Source: Mantis religiosa (Eukaryota; Arthropoda; Insecta; Mantodea; Mantidae). Taken from it: a stretch of DNA of 64,000 bases. A program made the translations under genes and the position numbers. The notes under the pieces were generated by a model. The model had not been told where the DNA came from and did not search any database. It saw only the letters and a list, made by a program, of their open reading frames with translations. The stretch spans positions 48,912,047-48,976,046 of the forward strand of contig CM060947.1 in NCBI GenBank assembly GCA_030765055.1, in the 5' to 3' direction. Of the stretch, positions 34,181 through 45,537 are shown in pieces. The stretch's first letter is position 1; each line of letters begins with the position of its first letter.

Positions 34181-34260
34181 ATGAATTTCCCTGTGACACT
34201 ACTTCCTGAAAACTCATTTCTTCCATACGTAGAGTATAAAATTAGGCACTGGGCAGCAAA

Positions 34261-34460
34261 ATTCTATGCCAAATTACATCAAAGCCCTATAGTTAGGTCT
34301 CTAGGGGATTATAACCCTCAAAGATGCAGCTTCAAGCGACATTGGGTCCTCCACATAGCCATTCTATGCCAATTTACATCAAAGCCCCCTAGGCTGTCTC
34401 TAGGGGAGACCCTTGAAGATGCCACTTCATACGACATTAGGTACTCCGCATGGCTTGTGG
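34261..34460 (+). repeat. Imperfect 100 bp tandem duplication
   Basis: ATTCTATGCCAAATTACATC at 34261 returns at 34361 as ATTCTATGCCAATTTACATC, and the following 80 bp are also similar. Both lie in one 107-codon frame (34181-34504) with no known product. Confidence 0.75.
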
Positions 34461-34504
34461 ACACCTCAGATAACACTGTAGATACAAACAGCAGCAAAAA
34501 ATGA

Positions 34505-35578
34505 GCTCCATATAATCCCTGCTTAGAGATGATTGACATCTAAATTTTTTAAATCCCACTCAAAATACAGTATATTCAACCCCTTTCACCAGGTTGTAAT
34601 GGGTTAACTCAAGGAGCAACATGCTCCCTATATCTTTCATTTACTCTATAAAACCCCTATCCTATATAACTGTGGTTAGACGCTATTGAGGGGTGAGCAG
34701 GTGGCAACAACATCCAGACTGCCCACAGCTTGCCAGAAGCCATGGACAGATGGTCAACACTTCAGATGCAACTGAACCTTCACCAATAAGACTTTGACCG
34801 TGCCACTGATAATGTCAACCCTGGCTGTGGACGAAATGTCTGGACCCACTTATTCCAGCAGACCACAGCAAACCAGCCCAGAAGACTCTTATAAAATTAT
34901 CAACCGAAATTGTCATGCATAATAATGCTGAAAATGCAAGTGATGGTATTTCAAGAGTACGCATTGGTCCAAAGCCACCTAAATCTGCCCCGCCCCAAAA
35001 GAAAACTTTAAGCACTATTTAATTGGTACCAAGAACATCTCATTACTGAAGATTCTCAGGTACATTGTCTAAGAAATCCCCTACCCAAATATTTGAATTG
35101 CTTTGATTAAAGAAGTGTTACTGCCTTTTTGTGCAGTCTATGCTTGTTATTCACTGTTTAAAATGAACCAGACCCAATGATAACCATCTGAAAAGGTAAA
35201 TTACTCATTGGCATCTCAATCATCAGTGGCTATGTGCAAGTTCCTTAAAACAGCTGCCAAAGTACATTTAGAAATGTTTTCCAGCTTCATGTGCCAACAT
35301 TTTTTCATTAAAATCATCAAGTGTAATTACAATTATTATTGTGTTTGAATTACCGACTCATTACTTTCAAATCATCAAGTGTATTCATTAAGTGCACAAC
35401 TTCATGAAGGAGAATACCAATCTTTGGAAACTGAGACCTCTTATAAAATTAATTCAAATTAAATACCTGTGGCTGCTCAGGGCTGAGCAAAATCTAGCAT
35501 ATGAAAAGTTTATGATCCCATATTACAGCCAGCATAAAACTGCAAACAATATATTAGCAAAAAGCCAATTACAAGGGG
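34505..35578. other. Unassigned stretch
   Basis: Moderately GC-richer at 34690-35010, but no recognisable coding motif or repeat. Confidence 0.35.
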
Positions 35579-36526
35579 TGACTAAAAGGTAAGTTACACT
35601 ACTTCTTTAAAAAATAACAAAACTTTTAAGTTTTTTTAAAAAGTATATATTTCGAAAACTACATTAACTATTTCTTAATATAATCCCCTTGAATGTCAAT
35701 ACCCTTTGGTACTGTGATAATAGCTTTTTTAATCCAGTATCAAAACACTCTCCCATCAATCTAGCTAGCCATATTTCCACTTCTTGCTTTAACTGATCAT
35801 GTACGAAGCGCATTACGACCCCAAGATGTTGCTGCATCTGCGGAAACAGATGGTAATCACTCGGTGCAAGGTCCGGTGAGTAAGGTAGATGACTGAAAAC
35901 AACCCATCAAAACTGCTCCAACATTGCAATGCAGCATTAATTCTCTGCTTCTTGTGTTGTCTGAAAGCACACAAGGAACCCATCTTGCACACACTTTCAA
36001 CAGACCCAGGTCCTCAGAAATTATCCTATAAGTGGTGAACTGCTTATTTCAACATAAAAAGGAAATGAAACAGAATTGCATCCAGTGTAAGGCACTGATC
36101 AGAGTCAATGAGCCTGCAAACTTTGTCAACAACATCCAGAGCGCAGGAAGTGGAAAGTCGGCTGCTTCGTTGCTCATTGTGTAATAACATTCTCCCTTCA
36201 ATGAACAATTGACACCAACAAGAAACCATTGATTTTGACATAACATCTTTGCCATACACACTGCACAACTCACAATGGATTTCAGTCACACATTTATATT
36301 TTGCGTAAAAAAAATGGATTACAGCACAAACCTCGCAAACGGTCATAGGAGCGAGTGCAGTCTCCAGTGTTACTGCCATAAGGACTGAGTCTTGAGAAAC
36401 AATAAGGCAAGTGCCTAGGAAATTTACAGCACTGCCACTATACCCAGAAAAAGGTTCCTTACAACTTCCATACTTTTCCTGTTTACCACGTGGATTTTAA
36501 AAAGTAGTGTAACTTACTTTTGAAAT
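35579..36526 (-). mobile_element. Mariner deletion derivative
   Basis: Inverted ends share AAGTAAGTTACACTACTT (left near 35590, right near 36500). The minus-strand frame 36379-36044 encodes VCEVCAVIHFFYAKYKCVTE and IHCELCSVYGKDVMSKSMV, the mariner N-terminal helix-turn-helix. The catalytic domain is reduced to traces between 35700 and 36000. Confidence 0.75.
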
Positions 36527-36529
36527 GTA

Positions 36530-36783
36530 AAAGGAAATGTATAGTGTTTAATACCTGTTTTTACTACATGCGGCACAACAGGTGGTGACACTGATGATAT
36601 ATGAGATGGTGATGGAGCACTGGTGGAATGAGATGGCGGATGAAACTGGAGATCCTGGAGAAAACCCGCCCCAGTGCCGTGTTGTCCGTCACAAACATCA
36701 CTTTGCAGTTGCCTGTGATCAAATCTGGGCCCCCTAGGTGAAAGTTGAGAGGTCTAACCATTCAGCCAGGGCGCGGCCACTTA
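36530..36783 (-). repeat. SINE family Z
   Basis: Minus strand: tRNA-like head (GGCTGAATGGTTAGA near 36770-36755, degenerate box B ATTTGATCAC near 36722) followed by a body with GGGGCGGGTTTTCTCCAGGA and the end GCCGCATGTAGTAAAAACAG. The body and end recur at 43590-43755. Confidence 0.65.
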
Positions 36784-37320
36784 CTTTTGAGACAGCCTCG
36801 TAGATTTGGCTATAATATTTGGAACCTGAATGCTAAACAGGGTTACCTACTCCAATTTGATGTGTATCATGGAAAAAGTCCTAATAAAAAATGGTATGAG
36901 GAGGATTTCGCAAAAGCTGTAGCAACATTAGTTATGATAAACCAGCTACCAGTGCAAAGAAGAAGTTCCTCTTCGAGTTTTATTTGGTAACTTGTCCATT
37001 GGTTTCTCTGCCCAGTTCTTGCGTACTATTAAAACTCTTTGGCAGCAGATGCAGGCATGGCTAAGGTCACTGACAATTCTTCAGTTGTTTTGGGTAGTGT
37101 ACATGCTTTTGACTTGGGGTGGTAAATGTATATTGCACTGAGTGTGTTTTTGGGCAGAATATCTGTACTGTTTATGAAAAATGTAAAGCAAAAGCATGGT
37201 GTACATGTTCCTGATTCCAAATAATGTATGAGATTTGACAAATAAATTTTGTGTCTCTGGCTTGTCATGATGTGCTGTGAGACAGAAGACTTAATAACAA
37301 ATCTCAAATGCAAGTTCTAT
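36784..37320 (+). pseudogene. piggyBac-like transposase fragment
   Basis: RFGYNIWNLNAKQGYLLQFD then VYHGKSPNKKWYEEDFAKAV match the piggyBac segment that follows the first catalytic Asp (FGxKxWxLC...GYLxxFxxYxGK). Downstream frames are broken by stops. The family differs from the copies at 47922 and 52408. Confidence 0.65.
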
Positions 37321-37469
37321 GCCTAGTCCTGCAAACACTCATAAATTAGCTCAAGACCAAATTCCTAAATCAGAAGCATGTAACGCTGTAAAAAGAACTT
37401 TAGTTGTGCCCTTATAAAATTAGGGTTACTCATAAATTAAAAAGTTATTGTGAGAACATAATGCTGTAT

Positions 37470-38100
37470 TGAGAGTAATTCTAGAGATTTGTTTATTGCA
37501 ATGGACTTGAAGTTTAAACAAGACTTTGTTTACAGATGCATGGCTTCACTAAAGCAGTTATAGAAATTATCAAAATTCACAACTTAAAAGTCTTCAGACA
37601 ACGCCACGCAATATGAAAAATATTACTGAATTCACCGAAAATCAGTGTGTGGGTTTACCATAATACAAGAACAAATAACAATTCCGATCTTTATTGATAG
37701 TTCAGTTAATTATGAAGCCTACTACTCCCTGATACAAGGTAATAAAAAAATAAGATATTTTTTAATTTCATAGGCTTTATAAATCCATTTTTAAAAGCTC
37801 TTTGTTGCCTTGGTCATCATATTCACTGGACATGGCACTCTGCAACTTCTTTCTATTCCTGAATCTCGGTAGAACTATTAAACGACTTTTTACTGCCATT
37901 AATGAGATAAAAACAGAATTCCTGAAAAATCTGAAGTCCATAACAAAAAGTGAGTTCCAGAAGTGCTTCTGGATTGGAAAAAGTGCTGGAAAAGTTTATT
38001 ATTTCTATGGAGGAATACTTTGAAGCAGACAAACTTTATGCTGATAAAAATCAAGATTCTTAAGAAAAAAAAGTACTTATTATTATTTCATATATCTCAT
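37470..38100 (+). pseudogene. Mariner C-terminal relic
   Basis: The 37802-38023 frame encodes LPWSSYSLDMALCNFFLFLN (a form of PPYSPDLAPCDFFLF) followed by INEIKTEFLKNLKSITKSEF and the usual C-terminal end. The third catalytic Asp is lost (C-N in place of S-D). Its end is almost next to the intact mariner at 38106. Confidence 0.7.
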
Positions 38101-38105
38101 ATATA

Positions 38106-39440
38106 CGAGGGCTATCCAGAAAGTAGATTACGTTTTGGAATAAAAAGTAAACAAAGTATAGGAAACAAATTTTATTATATACAGATGAAAGCCACACTCA
38201 AATACTACTTTTTGACATAGTCACCATTCAAATTAAGGCATTTATCGTAGCGATGTACGAGCTTGGAAATTCCTTCGTCGAAAAATTCGGCCGCCTGCGC
38301 CTTCAACCACTTCGTTACCTCTTCTTGCAGCTGTGCGTCGTCATCAAAACGCTGCATAGCCAGCCACTTCTTCATTGCTGGGAATAGGTGGAAGTCGCTC
38401 GGTGCCAGGTCGGGACTGTACGGCGGATGAGGAAACAACTCCCACTTAAAAGATTCAAGAACTTCACGAGTGACATTTGCCGTGTGGGGCCGGGCGTTGT
38501 CGAGAATCAAGAAGATCTTAGAGCTCAACATTCCTCTGCGCTTGTTTTGAATGGCTCTTCTGAGTTTTTGGAGAGTTTGGCAATACCTTTGAGAGTTTAT
38601 TGTAGTGCCTCTTTCCAGGAAGTCCACCAAAATCACACCTTTTCTGTCCCAAAAAACAGTCGCCATCATCTTCCTTGCCGACATTGTTTGCATGCATTTC
38701 TTGGGTTTTTGGGGAGAACTTGTGTGCCCCCACTGCATTGATTGCAATTTCGTTTCACAGTTCACGTGTTTCACCCATGTTTCGTCACCAGTGACGATGC
38801 GATCGAGTAAAGAGTCACCATCCTTATGGTAAACGTCCAAAAAGTTCAACGCTGCAGCCATTCGCTGATTTTTGTGGTCCTCTGTCAAGATTTTTGGAAT
38901 CCATCTTGCACAAAACTTGTGGTAACCAAGCTTTTCGCTGATGATTTCGTGCAACAAACTTCGCGAAATTTGTGGAAAACTCAAAGAAAGTTCCGTTATT
39001 GTGAACCTTCGATTTTCACGGACTTCAGCATCGACTTTTTCGACAAGTTCGGCAGTCACTATGCTGGGTCTCCCACTTCGATCTTCGTCGTGAACATTGG
39101 TTCGGCCATTTTTAAATCTGATGACCCACTGACGCACTCCACCTTCAGTGATAATGTTGTCCCCATACACTTCACAAAGCTGCCGATAGATTTCTATCAG
39201 TTTACAGTTTTTTGCAGTCAGAAACCTTATTACTGCATGCACCTCGCAGCTCGCGGGATTTTCAATTAATGCAGACATTTCAAACCGTCACAGTATCTGA
39301 ACGGAGCACAGCACGAACCTCTCACTAGCACGACTAGATGCCGACTGAGCTGCGCAACGCTCTGACCCCAAGATGGCCGCGCTAGCCCCGCCCCTAGCGG
39401 AAACAGACGAAAACGTAATCTACTTTCTGGATAGCCCTCG
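38106..39440 (-). mobile_element. Complete mariner transposon
   Basis: 1335 bp, flanked by TA on both sides (38104-38105, 39441-39442). The terminal inverted repeats begin CGAGGGCTATCCAGAAAGTA and match for at least 30 bp without mismatch. It contains one full-length transposase frame. It has neither internal breaks nor flank decay, unlike every other transposon in the window. Confidence 0.95.
38205..39278 (-). CDS. Mariner transposase, apparently intact (DD34D)
   Basis: 357 residues, the normal length of mariner transposases (about 345-360), open from ATG to stop. N-terminal half: two helix-turn-helix domains (VHAVIRFLTAKNCKLIEIYR, VRQWVIRFKNGRTNVHDEDR) joined by SGRPS. Catalytic domain: first Asp in VTGDETWVKHV, second in LILDNARPHT, third in YSPDLAPSDFHLF, with exactly 34 residues between the second and third, the DD34D pattern. 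WVPHEL-like and YSPDL signatures are present in their usual forms. It binds the element ends and performs cut-and-paste at TA. Whether it is active cannot be told from one copy, but no disabling change is visible. Confidence 0.95.
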   Translation of the reverse strand: MSALIENPASCEVHAVIRFLTAKNCKLIEIYRQLCEVYGDNIITEGGVRQWVIRFKNGRTNVHDEDRSGRPSIVTAELVEKVDAEVRENRRFTITELSLSFPQISRSLLHEIISEKLGYHKFCARWIPKILTEDHKNQRMAAALNFLDVYHKDGDSLLDRIVTGDETWVKHVNCETKLQSMQWGHTSSPQKPKKCMQTMSARKMMATVFWDRKGVILVDFLERGTTINSQRYCQTLQKLRRAIQNKRRGMLSSKIFLILDNARPHTANVTREVLESFKWELFPHPPYSPDLAPSDFHLFPAMKKWLAMQRFDDDAQLQEEVTKWLKAQAAEFFDEGISKLVHRYDKCLNLNGDYVKK

Positions 39441-39442
39441 TA

Positions 39443-41689
39443 CATACTTTGAGTGCTCAGTTGAATGAAAGCAAAACTGAGCTCTCTTCTTTCAACAGGG
39501 CAATGTGTAGCACATGTCAAACCAGTCTCTTGAGCTTTTAATCATATTATTTGGTGGAGAGAACACTTAATGACAAACCATTATCATATGAGTTTTATCT
39601 TTTTAAATACATTCAAAAGAAGTACATACTTCATAATTATTCAACAGCCTATTTAGCTTCTTCCAATTTTTTTGTTTTTTGGTGTGTTATCCTTAAAGTT
39701 ATACATCTTGCAAATTTAGATATGGTACAAAGAATGTAGCATTTCTTTGTAAGAGTATATAATAGTTAATGTTTAACAAACCATATGTCTTAGTTGTATG
39801 GGGTGGGTCTCGAGGTCAAAACAAACTGAGTGTGTGGACATTGTATTTCCAAAACCTTTCTCTGTCTCTTCTCTCTGCTATTTTATCTAATAAACACTAC
39901 TGTAAAACAATCAGAAGTATTTTAGACATAGACTGCTATGGTTTTAGAACACATTTTGCTCTAAGGTATCTGTGTTGCGGGTTTCCAGAGAACAGTGAAG
40001 CCTGTGTTACAAGTGTTCCGTGAGCTAAGTTTTGTTTTACTGTGATTAAATTCATATTAATATACCATACCAATTTAATTACTTGAAAATGTTAAAACCT
40101 TTATTGCTCCTGTTCAGACTTATTAGAACCTACGCTACCGAAGACCAACCATTCTATGCTAGACTCTACTAAATGTAATAAGTGTAAGTTGATAATAGGG
40201 AAAGAAAAGAGCAGTAAGGATTGTTTATTTATTTAGTGCATAAGGAAATTCTGTACAGTAATATACATAAATATTCTATCATACACAACAGTTGTCAAAA
40301 TAAGTAGCATTGAAAAAAAAGAAAAAACACATTCTAGATGTTTCTTTTTATAGAACTCCAACAAAGATATAATACAAGATGTGTAACTTCCCATAAAAAT
40401 GACTTCACCCACAATCTAATGTATGAATTTATTGTGAGAAGAAAAGCACCAATATACAATAAACTTATGTATGCCACAAGAGATGAAATGCAAGGAATAG
40501 ACTATGAATACTAATAGAATGGCAGGACAATGAATTTTCACACAAGATGGTAAGTAGGAAAAATGTAAGACTGAGTCCTCAGAAATAATTGCATGGCAAC
40601 ATTATATAAATACAATTAGAAACTCAGGGTTATCAAGATGTATATTTGGGCGAAACTTCATCAGATACAGATGCTTGCCAAATGAAAAATTAGTCCAACT
40701 CAGAATATTGTGCAGTGAGAGTCTCTGAAAAAAGGACGATGGCATTGTCATGTACTGTGGCAGGTATTTTGGCTTTCTGGAGGATGCTCTTTTCATCATT
40801 CACCAAAGAACAGAGGATGTTACAGCCAATTATCATGCAGAAATGATCATGACTACCGAAATATTCACAGTGGTTCAAAAATTCAATTTTAAAATGTTTA
40901 GATGAGTCATCTGTAATAGTGCTTGATACTGCTTATCACAGTAGAACCCTTTATCAAAACCCAATTCTCTCCTGTACAAAACCTGCTGCTTTCCAGTATG
41001 ATTACCATAATATTAACATTCATAAATTCGTATTTATAAAACCAGTGCTTCTTGAAATTATTAACAAAACCATAAACAGCTCAAGCTGTAAACAATATTT
41101 ATGCTTGACCACACCAAACTTTAGTATTTATATGACTGGTAACAGTACTTTAATGGACCTCACCTGTTCATTAAAGTATTGGTATTTGACCAACTAGAAA
41201 TGGCCACTTAACATTGTGAATGCACAAGTATTGAGTATTCTCGTTTCAATCAACAATGGACTAGTGCCATTTTAGAAAAAAGTCAAAATGTCTGACACTA
41301 GTAACAGTGACATTGAACTTCCCCCCCAGAAATTACAGCAAAAGTACTCAATGTTACCAATAACTTGTTGCCACAAAAGTCAAGAAAGATGTACGAGAAA
41401 TTCTATTCACAATTCATGGATTGTAGAATATCAAAAGGTATAAATTTGTTCTCAGAAAATGTATTCCTAGCGTATTTCAAAGAATTGTCTCAAAATATGA
41501 AATCATGAACCTTGTGGACTCACTATTCTATTTTGAAATCAACACTCATTTATTTAATCATTTGTTTTAGTTTGTCTATACTTTCTTTTGGGTTAAACTG
41601 TGTCACACATTAACAGCTGTTTATAGGGAAGTAATCAATATTTCTGCACCTGCGTACTACGTCTCACAATTATAACATATCACTCAAAC
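39443..41689. other. Unassigned AT-rich stretch
   Basis: No element ends, coding motifs or long repeats were recognised in this 2.2 kb. Confidence 0.4.
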
Positions 41690-41807
41690 CAGAAATGAAT
41701 ACATAGAATAAAAAGAAGTATTTCAGAAAGTGGAGTGCCATTGTTACTAAAATTAGGCAAGTGAGTCAACCTTGTATATACTTTTCTCCACTTACAAGTT
41801 TTTTTGA

Positions 41808-41852
41808 TGAAGACTAGTTTCTGGGAACCTCTTCCCTATCGTCAGTTCTGTG
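41808..41852 (-). ncRNA. Hammerhead-like motif, family B
   Basis: Minus strand CTGACGA (complement of 41839-41845, fits CUGANGA), stem II GGGAA/TTCCC with loop GAGG, GAAAC (complement of 41817-41821), palindromic helix III ACTAGT, then C. Stem I GAA/TTC. All core positions conserved. Confidence 0.65.
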
Positions 41853-42700
41853 GTTGACTGATGATGCATCCGGTGTCTGCATCTGGCTTGGTGTCGTGCT
41901 GCCATCTAATGTCCTGGTAAGTTTGATGATGTCATCTACCGCGGGAATTTCAAAATTCATCAAGAGGTCCTGTTTCTTCGTAATAAATATGTTTTCCCAA
42001 ATCTGTAGTTCCAGAGGTTTCTTTGCCTGTTTTATCAGTTCTATATCTTGTTTTATGTTGTGATTCTCAGACCAAAAGTGATATGCTACGGCCGACTTGT
42101 CCATGTGTTTGAATTTAATACTTCTGAAGTGTTCTTTCATTCTTGTTCCTAGATTCCTTTTGGTCTTACCAATGTATATCTTGTCACAATCCTGGCAGCT
42201 CATTTGGTAAATGCCTGATAGTTGAGTTTTCGGTGTGCTATTTTTTAGAGGGTGGTTTAGTAAGTTGCGGATGTTGTGTTTGTTCTGAGGGGCTAATTTT
42301 ATGTTGAAGCTCTTATATATCTTTTCAAATTCATCAAGAGGTCCTGTTTCTTCGTAATAAATATGTTTTCCCAAATCTGTAGTTCCAGAGGTTTCTTTGC
42401 CTGTTTTATCAGTTCTATATCTTGTTTTATGTTGTGATTCTCAGACCAAAAGTGATGTGCTACGGCCGACTTGTCCATGTGTTTGAATTTAATACTTCTG
42501 AAGTGTTCTTTCATTCTTGTTCCTAGATTCCTTTTGGTCTTACCAATGTATATCTTGTCACAATCCTGGCAGCTCATTTGGTAAATGCCTGATAGTTGAG
42601 TTTTCGGTGTGCTATTTTTTAGAGGGTGGTTTAGTAAGTTGCGGATGTTGTGTTTGTTCTGAGGGGCTAATTTTATGTTGAAGCTCTTAAATATCTTTTC
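41814..42700 (-). pseudogene. PLE GIY-YIG endonuclease with tandem duplication
   Basis: The GIY-YIG part (SGIYQMSCQDCDKIYIGKTK, RNLGTRMKEHFRSIKFKHMD, SAVAYHFWSENHNIKQDIEL) occurs twice, in frames 42374-41814 and 42778-42299, because 374 bp are duplicated in tandem. 374 is not a multiple of three, so the two copies are in different frames. Motif residues are intact in both. Confidence 0.88.
41952..42699. repeat. Tandem duplication of 374 bp
   Basis: Copies 41952-42325 and 42326-42699 differ at only a few sites (GTGATATGC versus GTGATGTGC; CTTATATAT versus CTTAAATAT). The event is young compared with the element's other damage. Confidence 0.9.
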
Positions 42701-42814
42701 AAATTTTTTGAAGTATTGGTTTTGTCTCATAAATTCGTTCGTTTCTAGATACGTGTTTACGACAAAGAACGCCTGCACTGTATGCCCGTATCACAACTAC
42801 GGCAACAAAGTTGC

Positions 42815-44104
42815 CTAATTATGTAGGGGTAATCTGTTTACATGCACAAGGTCATCGAAAGTAAACAAGGCAACTACCTTTTCTAAACAAACTTTATTTT
42901 GTGCAATATGCACCATTATTATCAATAACATATATCCATTTCTCAGGAAGCTTATCATTACCATTTTCCAAAATCTTGCAGTTTTCTGGTTGACAAACTC
43001 TTCTACGGCGAGTCCGCAATCCTCCAAGGAAGTAAGACGTTTGCCATTAAGGAAGTTTTGCAGGGATCGGAATAAATAATAGTCGGTTGGGGCAATGTCT
43101 GGAGAATAAGGCGGGTGAGGTAACACATCCCAGTCGAAATCCCGTAATTTCTGACGAGTTACCATAGAAGTGTGTGGTTTGGCATTGTCTTGATGAAAGA
43201 CGACTCCACTATTAGATGCTAACTCTGGCCTTTTCTCTTCTAGGGCAACCTTTAGACGATCCAACTGAGAACAGTATTTCTCTGAATTGATGGTCTACCC
43301 AGGAGGAAGAAATTCGTAATAAATAATTCCTTTCCAGTCCCACCAAATGCACAGCATAATCTTCTCAGGATGAAGCCCTGGTTTAGGAATTGAGAGTGGT
43401 GGTTCCCCTTTCTTACGCCATGACTTTCTCTTTCGGATGTTGTTGTACACAATCCACTTTTCGTCTCCTGTAACCAGCTGTTTCAGAAAAGGTGCAGTTT
43501 TATTGCGTCTTATCAATGCGTCACAGATGGAAATGCGCTGAACTAAATTTTGTTCACTCAGTTCGTGCGGAACCCATACACCTCGCTTTGTGGTGGACAA
43601 CAAGGCGCTGGGGCGGGTTTTCTCTTGGATCTCCGATTTCCCCCGCCATCTCATTCCACCGGTGCTCCATCTTCATCTCATGTATCATCAGTGTCATCGC
43701 CTGCGGTGCCATATGTAGTAAAAGCAGGCGTTAAACACTACACATCATACACCCCGAAGATTTACGTAACCAAGTTTCTTTAGGTGCCTGGCTACAGTTG
43801 CATGAGATAAGTTTAGCTCCTCACCTACCTCCCGAGTTGTTATTCTGGGGTTGTTCGTAATCATGTCCTTTATCCTTTCCTCATCCGTAACCACAGGTCG
43901 TTCAGAACGAGGTTTGTCTTTCACAGAGAAGTTCCCAGCTCGAAATCGAGTAAACCATTTTTGACATGCCCAATTCGCCACTGCATCTTTTCCGTAAACA
44001 GCACAAATTTTCCGTTGAGTTTGTGAGGCTGTTTTACCTTTATGGTAATAAAACAGCATTAAATGTCGAAAATGTTCCTTCTTGCCTTCCATATTAACAT
44101 TCAC
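42815..44104 (-). pseudogene. Mariner transposase, interrupted
   Basis: N-terminus 44104-43745 (MEGKKEHFRHLMLFYYHKGK, second HTH VGEELNLSHATVARHLKKLG), catalytic part 43654-43295 (VTGDEKWIVYNNIRKRKSWR) and C-terminal part 43264-42815 (VVFHQDNAKPHTSMVTRQKL, HPPYSPDIAPTDYYLFRSL). All three catalytic Asp are readable. Breaks are the SINE Z insertion at 43590-43755 and a frameshift/stop near 43295. Confidence 0.88.
43590..43755 (+). repeat. SINE family Z, 5'-truncated, inside mariner
   Basis: GCGCTGGGGCGGGTTTTCTC through CATATGTAGTAAAAGCAGG matches the body and end of the copy at 36530-36783 (reverse). The tRNA head is missing. Confidence 0.65.
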
Positions 44105-44509
44105 AAGTTACAACTACACACTGTTGCATCCACAAACTCGTACTGAAGTTTGGTTACCAATTCTTACATAAGTTGACCTATTTACCTTTGGCCGTGAGGT
44201 CGCTGTTGTTTGTGTTCATAGCATTCTTTTCAGTTATTGTATTTGTAAACAAACCCCATATTGTTAGGCAACTTCTTTGACGTAAAAGTAATGGGGGCAT
44301 GCAGTGTTCTCAGGTGTTCTTAGTCGTAAACACGTAACAAGAATCGAACGAATTTATGAGACAACCCAATATTTTGGGTGAAATGTAAATTTGCCATATC
44401 TGGTGTTTGGGTTGTCCCTTAAGTTTTTGTTTCTTTTGTGTCTGTAGATCAGTTTTTTGATGAAATTCGTGTTATAGTCCCTTGAAGACTAACCGAGGAT
44501 GCTATAAAG

Positions 44510-45457
44510 TTGCTAAACCTACAAGAGAAATCCATAGTTTTCACCACTGAAGTAGAGCAGGATGAATGGCTACCTTTTCTAGATTTGAAAATTATTAGAA
44601 CACCAACAGGATTACAATTTGAAATATACAGAAAAGCAACACATGTTGACAATTACATTAAATGCAACCCATTCAACCCAGTACAACATCAATATGCAGT
44701 ATTCCATAGTTTGGTTCACAGATTAATCAACATTCCGCTAACAAAAACAGAATATGAACAGGAGTACACTCACATACACCAGGTTGCCGAATTGAACAAC
44801 TATAACACAAATTTCATCAAAAAACTGATCTACAGACACAAAAGAAACAAAAAGTTAAGGGACATTACTATGTTAAAAAAACTAGAAAACCCAAACACCA
44901 GATATGGCAAATTTACATTTCATCCAAAATACTTCAAAAAATTTGAAAAGATATATAAGAGCTTCAACATAAAATTAGCCCCTCAGAACAAACACAACAT
45001 CTGCAACTTACTAAACTACCCTCTAAAAAATAGCACACCGAAAAATCAATTATCAAGCATTTACCAAATGAGCTGCCAGGATTGTGACAAGATATACATT
45101 GGTAAGACCTAAAGGAATCTAGGAACAAGAATGAAAGAACACTTCAGAAATATTAAATTCAAACACATGGACAAGTCGGCTGTAGCACATCACTTTTGGT
45201 CTGAGAATCACAACACAAAACAAGAAATAGAACTGATCAAACAGGCAAAGAAACCTCTGGAACTACAGATTTGGGAAAACATATTTATTACGAAGAAACA
45301 GGACCTCTTGATGAATTTTGAAATTCCCGCGGTAGATGACGTCATCAAACTTACCAGGACATTAGATGGCAGCACGACACCAAGCCAGATGCAGACACTG
45401 GATGCATCATCAGTCAACCACAGAACTGACGATAGGGAAGAGGTTCCCAGAAACTAG
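44510..45457 (+). pseudogene. PLE C-terminal coding part (plus copy)
   Basis: The 44510-45112 frame carries the RT thumb (WLPFLDLKIIRTPTGLQFEI, AVFHSLVHRLINIPLTKTEY) and linker (FTFHPKYFKKFEKIYKSFNI), then the start of GIY-YIG (IYQMSCQDCDKIYIGKT). A TAA at 45110-45112 interrupts before the frame 45131-45457 resumes (MKEHFRNIKFKHMDKSAVAH). Only this stop separates the two parts. Confidence 0.88.
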
Positions 45458-45466
45458 TCTTCATCA
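45419..45466 (+). ncRNA. Hammerhead-like motif, family B (plus copy)
   Basis: CTGACGA (45426-45432), stem II GGGAA/TTCCC, GAAAC (45450-45454), palindromic ACTAGT, then C. Identical in core to the inverted partner at 41808-41852. Confidence 0.65.
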
Positions 45467-45537
45467 AAAAAACTTGTAAGTGGAGAAAAGTATATACAAG
45501 GTTGACTCACTTGCCTAATTTTAGCAGAAATGAGTAC

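Larger units (their letters stand above)
42716..44369 (-). mobile_element. Mariner nested in the PLE
   Basis: TA duplications at 42714-42715 and 44370-44371 split the PLE codons exactly. Inverted ends begin TTGGTTTTGTCTCATAAATT and TTGGGTTGTCTCATAAATTC and extend about 75 bp imperfectly. The transposase is broken by frameshifts and by a SINE Z insertion. Confidence 0.88.
41703..45524. mobile_element. Foldback PLE unit, family B, with nested mariner
   Basis: Two inverted copies of the same PLE 3' end meet near 44485: a minus copy (44484 to 41703) and a plus copy (44485 to 45524). A 13 bp direct repeat with one mismatch, CAGAAATGAATAC / CAGAAATGAGTAC, flanks the whole (41690-41702, 45525-45537). 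A 1654 bp mariner sits inside the minus copy. Both outer ends carry a hammerhead-like motif. Confidence 0.85.

Noticed and set aside
38388..39269. Plus-strand frames over the intact mariner
   Set aside because: Antisense shadows of the transposase.
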